From: Phycisphaeraceae bacterium D3-23
GTDB taxonomy: Bacteria > Planctomycetota > Phycisphaerae > Phycisphaerales > Phycisphaeraceae
DNA length: 64,000 bases
Assembly: GCA_039555135.1 (NCBI GenBank)
Contig: CP114179.1
Coordinates: 744,001-808,000, forward strand
Direction of reading: 5' to 3'
Below are positions 53,747-63,397 of the stretch, piece by piece (positions within the stretch are counted from its first letter, which is position 1; every line of letters starts with the position of its first letter). The position numbers and the translations under genes are program-made. The notes beneath the pieces are model-generated. The model saw only the letters and a list, made by a program, of their open reading frames with translations, was not told the DNA's origin and searched no databases.

Positions 53747-55954
53747 CTACCCCGCGTCGGTTGGGGGCGGGGCGTTGACTTCGCGTTCGAGGTCGGTGAG
53801 GCGTTGTCCGATCTCGGCGGGGAGGCCGGCGTCGGCGAAGAGTTCGCGGAGCCCGGCGAGGAGGGCGCGGGCGTGGTCTTTGTCGCCGCGGGTGTTGGCG
53901 TTGGCGATGGCGTCGATGAAGGTCTGGATGAGCGGGTCGTCGCTCGCGGCGGGGTGGGGGTTGCCTTCGGTGTCGACGAGGATCAGCCGGGCGGTCTCGA
54001 AGGCCTTGTCGGCGTTTTGCTGGGCGAGGTAGGCGGCGGTGAGCCCGCGGTAGAGGCGTTGCTGGTCCTCGGCGTCGAGCGCCTCGATGTCGGGCAGCGC
54101 GGCCTCGTAGTCGAGGACCACGAGGCCCGCGTCGTCATCGAGCGGCAAGGTCTGCGCCCGGGCGATCAGCAGGCGGGGGAACGCGGACGCGGCTTCGTCC
54201 TCGGGCCGGCCGTCGCGTTCGATGGCCTGGGTCAGCATCGCGAGGCGGACGGCCTGGGTGTCGGCGGGGTTTTGCTCTAGCTCTTCGAGGGTCGAAAGCA
54301 GCCGCTCGGCCGGGACGCGCGGGGCCATGGCGACCATGGCGTCGTTCCAGAGGTCGAGGTCGGCGGCACCTTCAGGGCGTTTGAGCGCGATGGCCAGCAG
54401 CGTGCCGGGCTGGTCGCCGCGCTCGATGATGGCGCGCAGCGCGACGGGCCGGACCACCGCGTCGTCGCAGCGCCTGGCCAGCGGCTCCAAAGGCCGACCC
54501 GCACCGGCCCACACCCGCGCAGCGGCGTCGCGCACCTGGTCGTCGCTGCTATCGAGCCAGGCCTCGACCCGCGACCACTCGCGGTCGCTCTCGCTGAGCA
54601 CCCGCCCCAGCAGCAGTACGATGTCCGCCCGGGGGATCTGCACATCGACGAGACTCTCCAACACGCGCTCGCGGACCTTGCGCGCCATCTCGCCGTCGAC
54701 CATGCCCGCCTGCGCCGCAGCCGCGAGCGCCCCCGCGGCCTCGGTCTGCAGCGCACGGTCGGCGAGCAGGGTGTAGACCGAGTCGACCGCCGCCGCGTTG
54801 GGCAGCCGCCTCAGCGCGATCAGGAACTGCCGCTGCACGGCCGTGACGGTTTCCTCGCCCTGCCCCAGCCGCTGGGCCATCATCGCGACGCCGGGCTGGT
54901 CGGAGAGCTGGCCCAAGAGCGTCGCCGCCTGCTCGCGGACGTGCGGTGCGTCGTCTTGCAGCGAGTCGCGCAAGGCGACGCGGATCGACTCGGGGAACTC
55001 GCCGCCGTCGACCAGCCGGCTGCGGGCGAGCTCCATGCCCAGGTCGCGGATCACTTCGAGCGGGTCGCGCAGCATGCTCGCGAGCACGGCGGGCTTGTCT
55101 TCTTCGCCGGTCGCGCGGTAGAGCCCACGCTGCGACACGACCAGCCGGTCGCGCAGTTGGCGGTCCATGCCGCGCTGCTCGGCGGTCTGGAGCAGGAGGT
55201 TCTCGTGCAGCGCGCGTTGCCACTCGGTGCGATTGAGCGAGCCCGCGCGCTCCCACCAGTCTTCCCACGCCTCGCGGTCGCGGCCGATGTGCGGCTGATG
55301 GCTCAGCGTTTCGAGGGCCTGGAACGCCCAGCCCTGCACCTCGCCGCGCTGTCGCGGGTCGATGAGGTCGATCAAGACGTCGGCCGCGAAGGCCCGGCGG
55401 TGGTGCCCGATGCCGATGATGGCGAGGCGGCGCTGCTCGAGCGGGGCGCGCTGGTCGCGCGCGATGACTTCGAGCTCTTCGGAGATGCGCTGGATCTCGT
55501 ACCGGCCCAGCGCCGCGGCCCACTGCTCTTCGAGGTCGGCGGGCAGCCGACGGCGCATCCCGACAATCACATCGGGCACGTCCCCGCGCGGCAGGTCGTC
55601 GCGGGTGGTGTTGATCGCGGCGAGCGTCGCGTGCCAGACCTCGGCGTTGTAGGCCGGGCCCAGCGAGGCGGCGAGCGCGAGGTCCACGTCCGACCCGCCG
55701 ATGGCGATGAGTTCGAGCGCGACGTTGGTGCGGTAGGCGAGGTCGCCCGGCTGGCCGGTGAGCTGCTGGTAGGCGTCGGCGACGTCGCCGGGCAGCGCGG
55801 CGGGCTGGACCTCAGGCGCGTCGCGCTCGGCGCGGGCCAACTGCGGCGCGGGTTGGCCGGCGATGAAGAGGCCCAAGACCGCGCACGCGATCCCCCAGGA
55901 CAGACGCCGACGCGCCGCCCCGGCCCGGGCCGGGTTGGAGAAAAATCGAACCAC
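53747..55954 (-). CDS. Secreted HEAT-repeat protein
   Basis: The 735-residue product has a basic start and one hydrophobic stretch (about residues 18-36, LSWGIACAVLGLFIAGQP), probably a signal peptide. The rest is a long alpha-helical solenoid with HEAT-like repeats (EQRRLAIIGIGHHRRAFAAD, PEVIRDLGMELARSRLVDGG, APHVREQAATLLGQLSDQPG, VRDAAARVWAGAGRPLEPLA). Solenoids usually bind partner proteins. No catalytic residue is visible. It runs divergently from the TPR gene at 56167. Function unknown. Confidence 0.85.
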   Translation of the reverse strand: MVRFFSNPARAGAARRRLSWGIACAVLGLFIAGQPAPQLARAERDAPEVQPAALPGDVADAYQQLTGQPGDLAYRTNVALELIAIGGSDVDLALAASLGPAYNAEVWHATLAAINTTRDDLPRGDVPDVIVGMRRRLPADLEEQWAAALGRYEIQRISEELEVIARDQRAPLEQRRLAIIGIGHHRRAFAADVLIDLIDPRQRGEVQGWAFQALETLSHQPHIGRDREAWEDWWERAGSLNRTEWQRALHENLLLQTAEQRGMDRQLRDRLVVSQRGLYRATGEEDKPAVLASMLRDPLEVIRDLGMELARSRLVDGGEFPESIRVALRDSLQDDAPHVREQAATLLGQLSDQPGVAMMAQRLGQGEETVTAVQRQFLIALRRLPNAAAVDSVYTLLADRALQTEAAGALAAAAQAGMVDGEMARKVRERVLESLVDVQIPRADIVLLLGRVLSESDREWSRVEAWLDSSDDQVRDAAARVWAGAGRPLEPLARRCDDAVVRPVALRAIIERGDQPGTLLAIALKRPEGAADLDLWNDAMVAMAPRVPAERLLSTLEELEQNPADTQAVRLAMLTQAIERDGRPEDEAASAFPRLLIARAQTLPLDDDAGLVVLDYEAALPDIEALDAEDQQRLYRGLTAAYLAQQNADKAFETARLILVDTEGNPHPAASDDPLIQTFIDAIANANTRGDKDHARALLAGLRELFADAGLPAEIGQRLTDLEREVNAPPPTDAG

Positions 55955-56166
55955 GTTCTCAAAGACGCCTGCGCCCCCGATCGGGCACAGGCCGAGTTTG
56001 TACTTTCCAGCGGTGCCGCACGACGCAGCGCCCTACCCATCCTATCGCCCTTTCGGGGGTGTTAGCCACATGTTTTCGGATTTCTATCCATCTTTCTCGT
56101 GGTGCATGACCGATATCTATCGTGACCGCCTCGGCGCGGCCCGCGAATTCACCCAGCGAGACCCCG

Positions 56167-57506
56167 ATGCACGACTGGCAGACCGCCGAGGACCACGCGC
56201 AGCGCGCCTGGCACGACTACGAGCGCCGACGGTGGGCCCGGGCGCTGAAGTCGTTTGGGCGGGCACTGGCCGAACACCCGACGCGCGCGGACTGGTGGCT
56301 GGGGCGCGGGTTCGTGCTTGAAGCGCTCGAGCGGTACGCGGAGTCGGTCGACGCCTTCGAACGTGCTGCCGCGCTCCAGCCCGACAACGCCGACGCCTGG
56401 CTCACCCTCGGCGCCGCCCGGCTGCGCGTGGGCGCAGGCCTCGCCGCGATCGACGCCCTCAAACACGCCCAGTCGATCGACCCCAACCACCACGCGAGCT
56501 ACTGCTACCGCGTCGCCGCCTATGCCCGCCTGGGCGACCTCGAACAGGCCGAACTCATGTTCTACCTCGGCCAACAGACCGACGCCGACTGCCCGCACTG
56601 CTTCGACCACATCGCCCACGCCCTGGCCAACCAAGGCCAACTCCGACGCGCCGTCGCCTGCTGGCAACGCGTCCGCCAACTCGACCCCGCCCACCCCCGC
56701 GTCGGCATCAATCTCGGCCGATGCTGCGCGTTCCTCCAAGGCTACGGCCGGGCCCAGCACTTCTACGAGCAACACCTCGCCCACCACCCCGAAGACACCG
56801 GCACCGCGCTCGAGCTCACCGCGCTCCTCCTCGAACGCGGCCGACTCGACGAGGCCGAACGCCGGCTCGACGCGCTCCGCATCGTGCGCAGCGACGACGC
56901 CGCAAGCACCCACCTCCGCGGCGACCTCGCGCTCAAACGCCAAGACCCCCACACCGCCGCCTGCTACTACCGGCTCGCCGTCCAGCTCGACCCCGACCGC
57001 CCAGGCGTCCGGCTCGGCCTCGCGCTCGCCGCACGCGAATGCGGCGACCGCGACGCCTGCGCCGCACACCTCAGCGACGAACTCGACACCGCTGGCCAGG
57101 ACGCTCGACAAGTCCTCCAAATCGCACGCCTGCTCATCGAGCAGCGGCGCGGCACCGACGCCATCGCCCTGCTCACCCCCGCCATCCAGGGCGACGACCT
57201 CTTCACCGGCAGCGACACCCTGCTCAGCCAGGCGCACCACATCCGCGTGTCGCGTCACGATCGATCGATCGACACGACCACGCGATCGCCGATGCCCGGA
57301 AATCCCTCCGATACTGCCGAAAAAATGCCAAGTGCTGGCGCATCCTGATCGCCAGCTATCTCCACGAAAACCGCCCCCGCCGGGCCCGCGTCTGCCTCAA
57401 CCAAGCGCTCGCCGCCTGCCCCAACGACCCCCACCTCCGCAAGCGCTACCACCAGCTCCGCTGGCAACGCCTCGCCCGACCACGCCCCCGCAAACGCGCC
57501 GCCTAA
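56167..57506 (+). CDS. TPR-repeat protein, frameshifted near its 3' end
   Basis: The ATG at 56167 starts MHDWQTAEDHAQRAWHDYER. TPR repeats fill the protein (RYAESVDAFERAAALQPDNA, QLRRAVACWQRVRQLDPAHP, DEAERRLDALRIVRSDDAAS). The uninterrupted frame ends with an unlikely Ser/Thr/Pro tail at a TGA at 57346. In the frame beginning after a CGATCGATCGATCGA tract (57258-57272), a convincing TPR continuation runs to TAA at 57504 (DHAIADARKSLRYCRKNAKC, NRPRRARVCLNQALAACPND). Loss of one CGAT unit explains the shift exactly. A sequencing error or genuine slippage are both possible. The next gene, serS, is frameshifted too. Confidence 0.8.
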
Positions 57507-57614
57507 AGCCCGGCTATGTCCATGGCCGGGCTCCCCTGCCCCACCCTCCAAACCCCCCACCCCAATCCCACCCCCTCTGGCGACCGCCCGGCCCGTCGCT
57601 AAACTGTCCCCACG

Positions 57615-59107
57615 ATGATCGACCTCAAAGCCCTACGCGCCGACCCCGAACGCTTCCGCAAGGGCGCCGCCGACAAAAACTACGACTGCGATATCGACGC
57701 GCTCCTCGCCGCCGACACCGCCCTGCGCGCGCCGCACTGACCGAGCACCAGGAACTCCTCGCCTCCAAAAACCGCATCAGCAAATTGATGGGCCAGAAGA
57801 TCGGCCAGGCCAAGCAGCTCGAAGGCAAGCTCAACAAGGCCCGCGCCGCCGGGCTCGACGCCAAGAGCGAGGAGTTCCAGTCGCTCGTCAGCCAGGTCGA
57901 CGAGGTCCAGGTCCTGGCCAAGGGCTTCCAGCACGAGGCCGAGCAGCTCAAGGCCCAGGAGCACGAGCTCGACGGCCGGGTCAAAGAGCTCGCCGCCATC
58001 CGCGATCGTCAGTGGCTCACCCTCCCCCAGCCCGCCGACACTGATGTCCCGGTCGGCAAGTCCGCAGACGACAACATCCCGCTGCGCACCTGGCATAGGG
58101 AAGCCGGCTTCGACCCGCGCAAGTCCTTCGAAGACAACAAGGGGTTCGCACCCAAGAGCCACATGGAACTGGGCCAGGCGCTCGGGCTCTTCGACTTCGA
58201 ACGCGGCGTCAAGATGGCGGGCTCACGCAGCTACATCCTCACCGGCGACGGCATGCGGCTCCACAACGCCGTCCTCCAGTTCGCCTTCAACCACATGACC
58301 GGCAGCCGCGGCTTCCAGGCCATGAGCGTCCCCGTCATGGTCCGCGAAGAGCTCATGGTCGGGACCGGGTTCTTCCCCGGCGGCCACGACCAGGCCTACC
58401 ACATCGAAGAAACCAAACGCGGCGGCGGGCACGACATGTTCCTGACCGGCACGGGCGAGGTCGGACTCATGGGCGTCCACCAGAACGAAATCCTCGACGA
58501 AGAAGAACTCCCCAAGTGCTACACGACCGTCAGCACCTGCTTCCGACGCGAGGCCGGCTCAGCCGGCAAAGACACCGCCGGGCTCTACCGCATCCATCAA
58601 TTCGACAAGGTCGAGCAGGTCGTCGTCTGCAAAGCCGACGAACAAGAAAGCCGGGACTGGCACGCGAAGATGATCGGCTACGTCGAAGAGATCCTGCAAC
58701 AGCTCGAGCTGCCCTACCGCCTGCTCCAATGCTGCACGGGCGACCTGGGGATGAAGAACGCCGATATGATCGACGTCGAGTGCTGGATGCCCAGCCGCGC
58801 CGAACCGGGCAAGACCGCGGCCGACGACGACAACGTCAAGGGCGGCAACGCCTCGGGCGGCTGGGGCGAAACCCACAGCGCCAGCCGGCTCTACGACTTC
58901 CAGACCCGCCGGCTCAACCTCCGCTACCGCACCGTCGACGAGCACGGCAAGAAACAGACCGTCTTCTGCCACTCGCTCAACAACACCGTCGCCGCCAGCC
59001 CCCGCATCCTGATCCCGCTGATCGAAGTCCACCAGAACGCCGACGGCAGCATCACGATCCCTCAGGCCCTGCGCCCCTACATGGGCGGGCAGGAAAAGAT
59101 CGGGTAG
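57615..59107 (+). CDS. serS: Seryl-tRNA synthetase, with a frameshift in the N-terminal helix arm
   Basis: SerRS charges tRNA-Ser and is normally essential. The start MIDLKALRADPERFRKGAAD at ATG 57615 is typical, but this frame meets TGA at 57738. The rest, from LTEHQELLASKNRISKLMGQ onward, continues in another frame: the tRNA-binding coiled coil, motif 2 (FRREAGSAGKDTAGLYRIHQ) and motif 3 (GETHSASRLYDFQTRRLNLR), ending at 59107. Deleting one GC from the GCGCGCGCC tract at 57725-57733 would restore ALRAALTEHQELL. No slippery heptamer suggests programmed frameshifting, so a two-base sequence error or a broken copy with serS elsewhere are the main options. Confidence 0.88.
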
Positions 59108-59135
59108 AACACGCCAACTTTAGGAGCACGAGGTG

Positions 59136-60221
59136 ATGCGAGCCCCCCAATTCCATGCGCTGTCGCTAATCGCCATGCTCTGTGCCGGCTGTGCCACGAC
59201 TGGGCAAAGAGATGCAACCCCGACACGTGAACCCACCGGCCCGACCACCATCGCCTTCGGCGCGTGCTGCCATCAAGACCGGCCTCAGCCCGTCTGGGAC
59301 GCCGTCGTCGCCGCCGAGCCCGACCTCTTCATCTTCACCGGCGACAACATCTACGGCGACACCGAGGACATGGCCATCCTCCAGGCCAAGTACGACAAAC
59401 TCGCCGCCATCCCCGGCTACCAACGCCTCTTGGAAGCCTGCCCCGTCCTCGCCGTCTACGACGACCACGACTACGGCCAAAACGACGGCGGCCGTGAATA
59501 CCCCATGCGCGCCGAATCGGCCGCCATGTGCCTCGACTTCTTCGGCGTGCCCGACGACGACCCACGACGCGGCCACGAAGGCGTCTACGGCTCAACGATC
59601 CTCGGCGAGCCGGGCCGACGGGTCCAGGTCATCCTCCTCGACACACGCTATTTCCGCGATGCGCTTGACCGCGGCACACTCACCGCCCAAGAGCGCGCCG
59701 AAGAGCATGTCGTCGGCTGGTACACCCCCACCGACGACACGACACGCACCCTGCTGGGCCGCGAACAGTGGCGTTGGCTCGCCGGCGAACTGCAGAAGGA
59801 TGCCGAGGTCCGGGTGATCGTCTCCAGCATCCAGGTCGTCTCCTGGGAAAAAGGCATGGAGTGCTGGGGCAACATGCCCCACGAACGCGACACGCTCTTC
59901 GGCCTGATCGAAGCGACCGGCGCTAACGGCGTTGTCTTCATCAGCGGCGATGTCCACTTCGCCGAACTTTCGATGAGCGACGAAGGCCCCTACCCGCTCT
60001 ACGACCTGACCTCCAGCGGCCTCGCACAAGCGCCCCACCCCAGCTGGCCTGCGGCGTACAACACCTACCGCCAGCCCGACATGCTCTACGACGGCGAAAA
60101 CTTCGGCGTCATCCAGATCCAATGGGCGGGCGACGACACTGTCCTCACAATGCAAGCGCGCAACGTGGAAGGCGCAATCGCATTCGAGCAGGACGTCCCC
60201 CTGCGCGAGCTGAATCCGTAG
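59136..60221 (+). CDS. PhoD-like metallophosphatase, lipoprotein
   Basis: The product has a lipoprotein signal (LSLIAMLCAGC, Cys at about residue 19). Metal-binding residues of the PhoD/alkaline phosphatase D family are in FTGDNIYGDTED, LAVYDDHDYGQND, and GVVFISGDVHFAEL. The roughly 360 residues cover the whole family. Enzymes of this family cleave phosphodiesters or phosphomonoesters outside the cytoplasm, and some are released under phosphate limitation. The ATG at 59136 has TAGGAG 9 bases upstream; the preceding GTG at 59133 is the alternative. It follows serS by 28 bases, so co-transcription is possible. Confidence 0.9.
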   Translation: MRAPQFHALSLIAMLCAGCATTGQRDATPTREPTGPTTIAFGACCHQDRPQPVWDAVVAAEPDLFIFTGDNIYGDTEDMAILQAKYDKLAAIPGYQRLLEACPVLAVYDDHDYGQNDGGREYPMRAESAAMCLDFFGVPDDDPRRGHEGVYGSTILGEPGRRVQVILLDTRYFRDALDRGTLTAQERAEEHVVGWYTPTDDTTRTLLGREQWRWLAGELQKDAEVRVIVSSIQVVSWEKGMECWGNMPHERDTLFGLIEATGANGVVFISGDVHFAELSMSDEGPYPLYDLTSSGLAQAPHPSWPAAYNTYRQPDMLYDGENFGVIQIQWAGDDTVLTMQARNVEGAIAFEQDVPLRELNP

Positions 60222-60306
60222 CACGATACGATGCAATAGATGGACAGCTCCAACACGCCCCACGCCGACGCTGAGTCCGCGAAGCGTCTGGTTTCCCTTT
60301 CACAAC

Positions 60307-61281
60307 TCAGCGCGGGTAATGCTGCGCAATCCAAAGCCCACCGCGCGTGAAGCAGTGCCGCGCGGGCTGCGCGATCGGCAGGGCGACCCGGTCGTTCGTG
60401 TTGCGGTGGACCTGCATGAGCCGGTGCGTGCCGGTGGACGCGTCGAACCGCGTGAAACAGAGCTCGCCATCACTGTCGAAGAACACGGGGAAGCGGTCGT
60501 GCTCGTTTTCGCCGGGGTCGGTGAGTCGGAAGATCTTGGCTTCGCCGTCGAGGAGCCAGATCGCTTCGTTGCGCTGCGTGTAGGCGGGCGAGTGATAGGC
60601 GAACGACACGCCGGCCCGGAGGTTGGTGTAGCCGATGCCGGTGAGCCCCATGTCGTGGATCACACCGTTTTGCAGTTCGCGCATGCGCAGCTCGCCATGC
60701 GGCGCATCGACGCTGTCCTGCGAAGAGTAGAAGAGCGCTTCGTCGTCCTTGCGCCACGACGGGCTTGAGCCGTAGCCGAGCGTGACCAGCCCGCTGCCGT
60801 CGGCGTTGATGAGTTTGAGTTGAAGTCGACCCTCGCTGTCGAGTTCCGAAAAGGCGATGCGTTTGCCGTCGTGCGACCAGACAGGGGCGAGGCAGAGGCC
60901 CGCCGCCTCATACAACACACGTCGATCCGCGCCTTCGGTATCGGCCACGATCAAACGCGATGTTCTGTTGGCCGCGCCATCAAGCAACACCCCGCCGCCA
61001 CTCACCCCACGCGCCACATACACCACCTCGTCCCGGTCGCGGTTGAGGTCCGGGTCGGTCTCCATCAGGTTGGGCGTATCCGTCAGCCGTACTGCGGCGG
61101 CGCTGCCCGTTGGATCGACGAGGTAGATGTCCGTGTCGTCCCACGCCCCACCGTCGCCCGGATCGCCCGCCGTCCCCGCGACCGGCAGCCACAGCGGCCG
61201 CACCACCGAGCAGCCGCCCAGCACCAAGGCCAGCACCACCCAACCCGCCGCCCGAACAAACGCTAAACCGTGTCGATCCAT
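60307..61281 (-). CDS. TolB-like beta-propeller lipoprotein
   Basis: The 324-residue product has a lipoprotein signal (VVLALVLGGCSVV, lipobox LGGC). The mature part contains several WD40-like/PD40 beta-propeller strands: DTDIYLVDPTGSAAAVRLTD, LAPVWSHDGKRIAFSELDSE, NADGSGLVTLGYGSSPSWRK and EAIWLLDGEAKIFRLTDPGE. TolB-like propellers act as periplasmic binding modules. It is convergent with the phosphatase gene. No partner domain is seen. Confidence 0.85.
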   Translation of the reverse strand: MDRHGLAFVRAAGWVVLALVLGGCSVVRPLWLPVAGTAGDPGDGGAWDDTDIYLVDPTGSAAAVRLTDTPNLMETDPDLNRDRDEVVYVARGVSGGGVLLDGAANRTSRLIVADTEGADRRVLYEAAGLCLAPVWSHDGKRIAFSELDSEGRLQLKLINADGSGLVTLGYGSSPSWRKDDEALFYSSQDSVDAPHGELRMRELQNGVIHDMGLTGIGYTNLRAGVSFAYHSPAYTQRNEAIWLLDGEAKIFRLTDPGENEHDRFPVFFDSDGELCFTRFDASTGTHRLMQVHRNTNDRVALPIAQPARHCFTRGGLWIAQHYPR

Positions 61282-61444
61282 GACGTCGCCGCTCCAATCC
61301 GTGGGGGGAATCCGATCCGCCCGGCATTCTAACTCGCCCTATCTTCACCCGCCGCCAGCCACGGCCTGACCCGAATATGATCGTTTCCATAAACAGGCCG
61401 CATTCCCGTAAATATTGCGAAACAAGGTACTTACGGCAACAAGA

Positions 61445-61473
61445 TTGACTAAAATCACTTATTTTGCTACAAT
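61445..61473 (+). promoter_or_regulatory. folC promoter, near-leaderless
   Basis: TTGACT (61445-61450), a 17-base spacer and TACAAT (61468-61473) form a good sigma-70 promoter in an AT-rich patch. The predicted start near 61480 lies about three bases before the ATG at 61483, so the mRNA may have almost no leader. Confidence 0.7.
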
Positions 61474-61482
61474 CTCTCGACT

Positions 61483-62949
61483 ATGCCAACCACACGCACC
61501 AAACGTAAAAGCAAGCCCAAAGCCCCCGTTTCCAAGGGCCGGCTTGTCGCGAAACCCCAGCCCGTCCGGGGGCAGAAGATCTCCCCCGCGTCGTCGATCA
61601 CCAACTACACCACCGGGCTGAAGTGGCTCTACGAGCACGTCGACCACGAACGCCTCCGCCTGGTCAAGTACAACGACGACACCTTCTCGCTCGACCGCAT
61701 GCGACAGCTGCTCGAGCTCCTGGGCAACCCCCACGAGCAGATCAAGTGTGTCCAGATCGCCGGGACCAAAGGCAAGGGCTCCACCTGCGCGATGACCGCA
61801 TCGATGCTCCAGTCCTGCGGCTACACCGTCGGGCTCTACACCTCGCCCCACCTCATCGACCTTCGCGAGCGCATCACGATCAACGGCGACATGATCGGCT
61901 ACGCCGACTGCGCCGATATCTTCAAACAAATCGCACAGGTCGAAAAGAAGCTCGACGCCGGCCCGCCCACCTTCTTCGAGATCATGACCGCCGCCTGCTT
62001 CAAGCACTTCGCCGAGCAGGCCGTCGATATCGCCGTCCTTGAGACCGGCCTCGGGGGACGCCTCGACTGCACCACCGTCGTCACCCCCCTCGTCACCGCC
62101 ATCACCGCGATCTCCCTCGACCACACCCACCTGCTGGGCGACTCCCTGGGCGCGATCGCCCGCGAGAAGGCCGGCATCTTCAAGCCCGGCGTCCCCGCCC
62201 TCACCATCAAGCAAGAGGACGAGGTCGCCGCCGCACTCGAAGAGTGCGCCGACGAGATGGCCACCCCGCTCGAATATACCGGCAAACAGGTCGAGTTCTC
62301 CTACCGCTTCGAAGCCAACAAAGAACTGGGGCCCCACACCCGCGTCTGCATCAACACCGACACCTCCAAGTTCGAGCACCTCCCCGTCCCCCTCAAGGGC
62401 GAGCACCAGGCCCACAACTGCGGCCTCGCCCTCGCGATCCTCGACAAGCTCAAACGACACGGCTTCCACTTCGAGGAACAAAAACTCATCGCCGGGCTCG
62501 CCGCCACCGACCTCCCGGCACGCATGGAGCAGGTCCACGACCAGCCCCGTGTCATCATCGACGGCGCGCACAACGCCGCCTCCATCCAGGCACTCATCAA
62601 GTCGCTCGGCGCACACATCCAGTACGACTCCCTCGTCATGATCTTCGGCTGCGGGCAGGACAAAGACGTCGAGGGCATGCTCAAACAGGTCGCACTGGGC
62701 GCCGACAAAGTCATCTTCACCCGCGCCCGGCTCAACCCCCGCGCCGTCGAAGTCCCCGACCTCCACCACCAGTTCGGCGAGCTCTCCGGCAAGATGGCGC
62801 AGACCGCCGACAACCTCACCGACGCCCTCAAACTCGCCAGCCGAGCCGTCAGCCGCGAGGACCTCATCATCGTCACCGGCAGCTTCTACCTCGCCGGCGA
62901 AGCCCGCAAATACTTCCTCGACCACGCCTCGAAGAAGAACAAACGCTAA
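61483..62949 (+). CDS. folC: Bifunctional folylpolyglutamate/dihydrofolate synthase
   Basis: FolC adds glutamate to folates and, in bacteria, also to dihydropteroate. The P-loop IAGTKGKGSTCAM is at residues 92-104 (GTKGKGS 94-100), followed by TSPHLIDLRERITING, the magnesium/ligand site VLETGLGGRLDCTTVV, and SLDHTHLLGDSLGAIAREKA. The C-terminal Mur-ligase-like domain contains VIIDGAHNAASIQALI. The 488 residues include a basic N-terminal extension of about 35 residues (TRTKRKSKPKAPVSKGR). The promoter sits so close that the start codon is probably near the 5' end of the mRNA. A strong terminator follows at 63008. Confidence 0.95.
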   Translation: MPTTRTKRKSKPKAPVSKGRLVAKPQPVRGQKISPASSITNYTTGLKWLYEHVDHERLRLVKYNDDTFSLDRMRQLLELLGNPHEQIKCVQIAGTKGKGSTCAMTASMLQSCGYTVGLYTSPHLIDLRERITINGDMIGYADCADIFKQIAQVEKKLDAGPPTFFEIMTAACFKHFAEQAVDIAVLETGLGGRLDCTTVVTPLVTAITAISLDHTHLLGDSLGAIAREKAGIFKPGVPALTIKQEDEVAAALEECADEMATPLEYTGKQVEFSYRFEANKELGPHTRVCINTDTSKFEHLPVPLKGEHQAHNCGLALAILDKLKRHGFHFEEQKLIAGLAATDLPARMEQVHDQPRVIIDGAHNAASIQALIKSLGAHIQYDSLVMIFGCGQDKDVEGMLKQVALGADKVIFTRARLNPRAVEVPDLHHQFGELSGKMAQTADNLTDALKLASRAVSREDLIIVTGSFYLAGEARKYFLDHASKKNKR

Positions 62950-63397
62950 ATCCACAACCCATGGTTGAGTGCCGCGAATCCGTGGAACAAGCAACTCAAG
63001 CCCCCCCAAGCGCACGGCCCAGCCGTGCGCTTTTTCTTAGCCACACCCGGGTAACTCCCAGCCCCGACCCACCCATCGTGCGTAAACGCTCACGGATCGA
63101 TCCATCAATACCCGCGAGAGGGGCGCCGCTTACTCCGCTGCACGCGCAAGGCTGCTTAGCCGCCCTACCCGCTCCAACCCCCCCCTCCTCTATAAGGTCG
63201 ATCAGCCAGACCTGCGCACAGACCTCGACCCCCCGGGCAGTGCTTTTCATATCACACCCGAACGCTTTTTCGCCATGCTGCAGCACAATGTGCTTCGACC
63301 CACCGGGCGGCCGTGGTATGCTGCGAGCCGACTCTTTTGGGCGTTTCTACCCTGAAGGCGGGTAAGACACACATCAGAACACATGGGAGCACCGACG
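62950..63397 (+). other. Gene-free stretch between folC and the repeat-protein gene
   Basis: Apart from the folC terminator (63008-63035), it holds no assignable element. A frame from about 63086 to 63361 has no usable start codon and was not called. A weak -10-like TATGCT at 63317-63322 could serve the next gene. Confidence 0.5.
63008..63035 (+). terminator. folC terminator
   Basis: AAGCGCACGGC (63008-63018) pairs with GCCGTGCGCTT (63022-63032) around a CCA loop and is followed by TTTCTT. Confidence 0.92.

Noticed and set aside
56255-57600. The 450-codon N-terminal part of a continuous frame leading into serS
   Set aside because: It is Pro/Ser/Thr/Arg-rich out-of-phase text over the TPR gene; it joins serS only because of the serS frameshift. 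The true serS start is the ATG at 57615.
57720-57740. Programmed ribosomal frameshifting in serS
   Set aside because: There is no X-XXY-YYZ slippery heptamer or nearby stimulator, and SerRS is not known to use one; a two-base GC-tract indel is simpler.
63086-63361. A frame reading LLYKVDQPDLRTDL and onward before the last gene
   Set aside because: It looks somewhat protein-like, but has no start codon or ribosome site at its beginning and no recognisable family; it could be a gene remnant, not enough to call.
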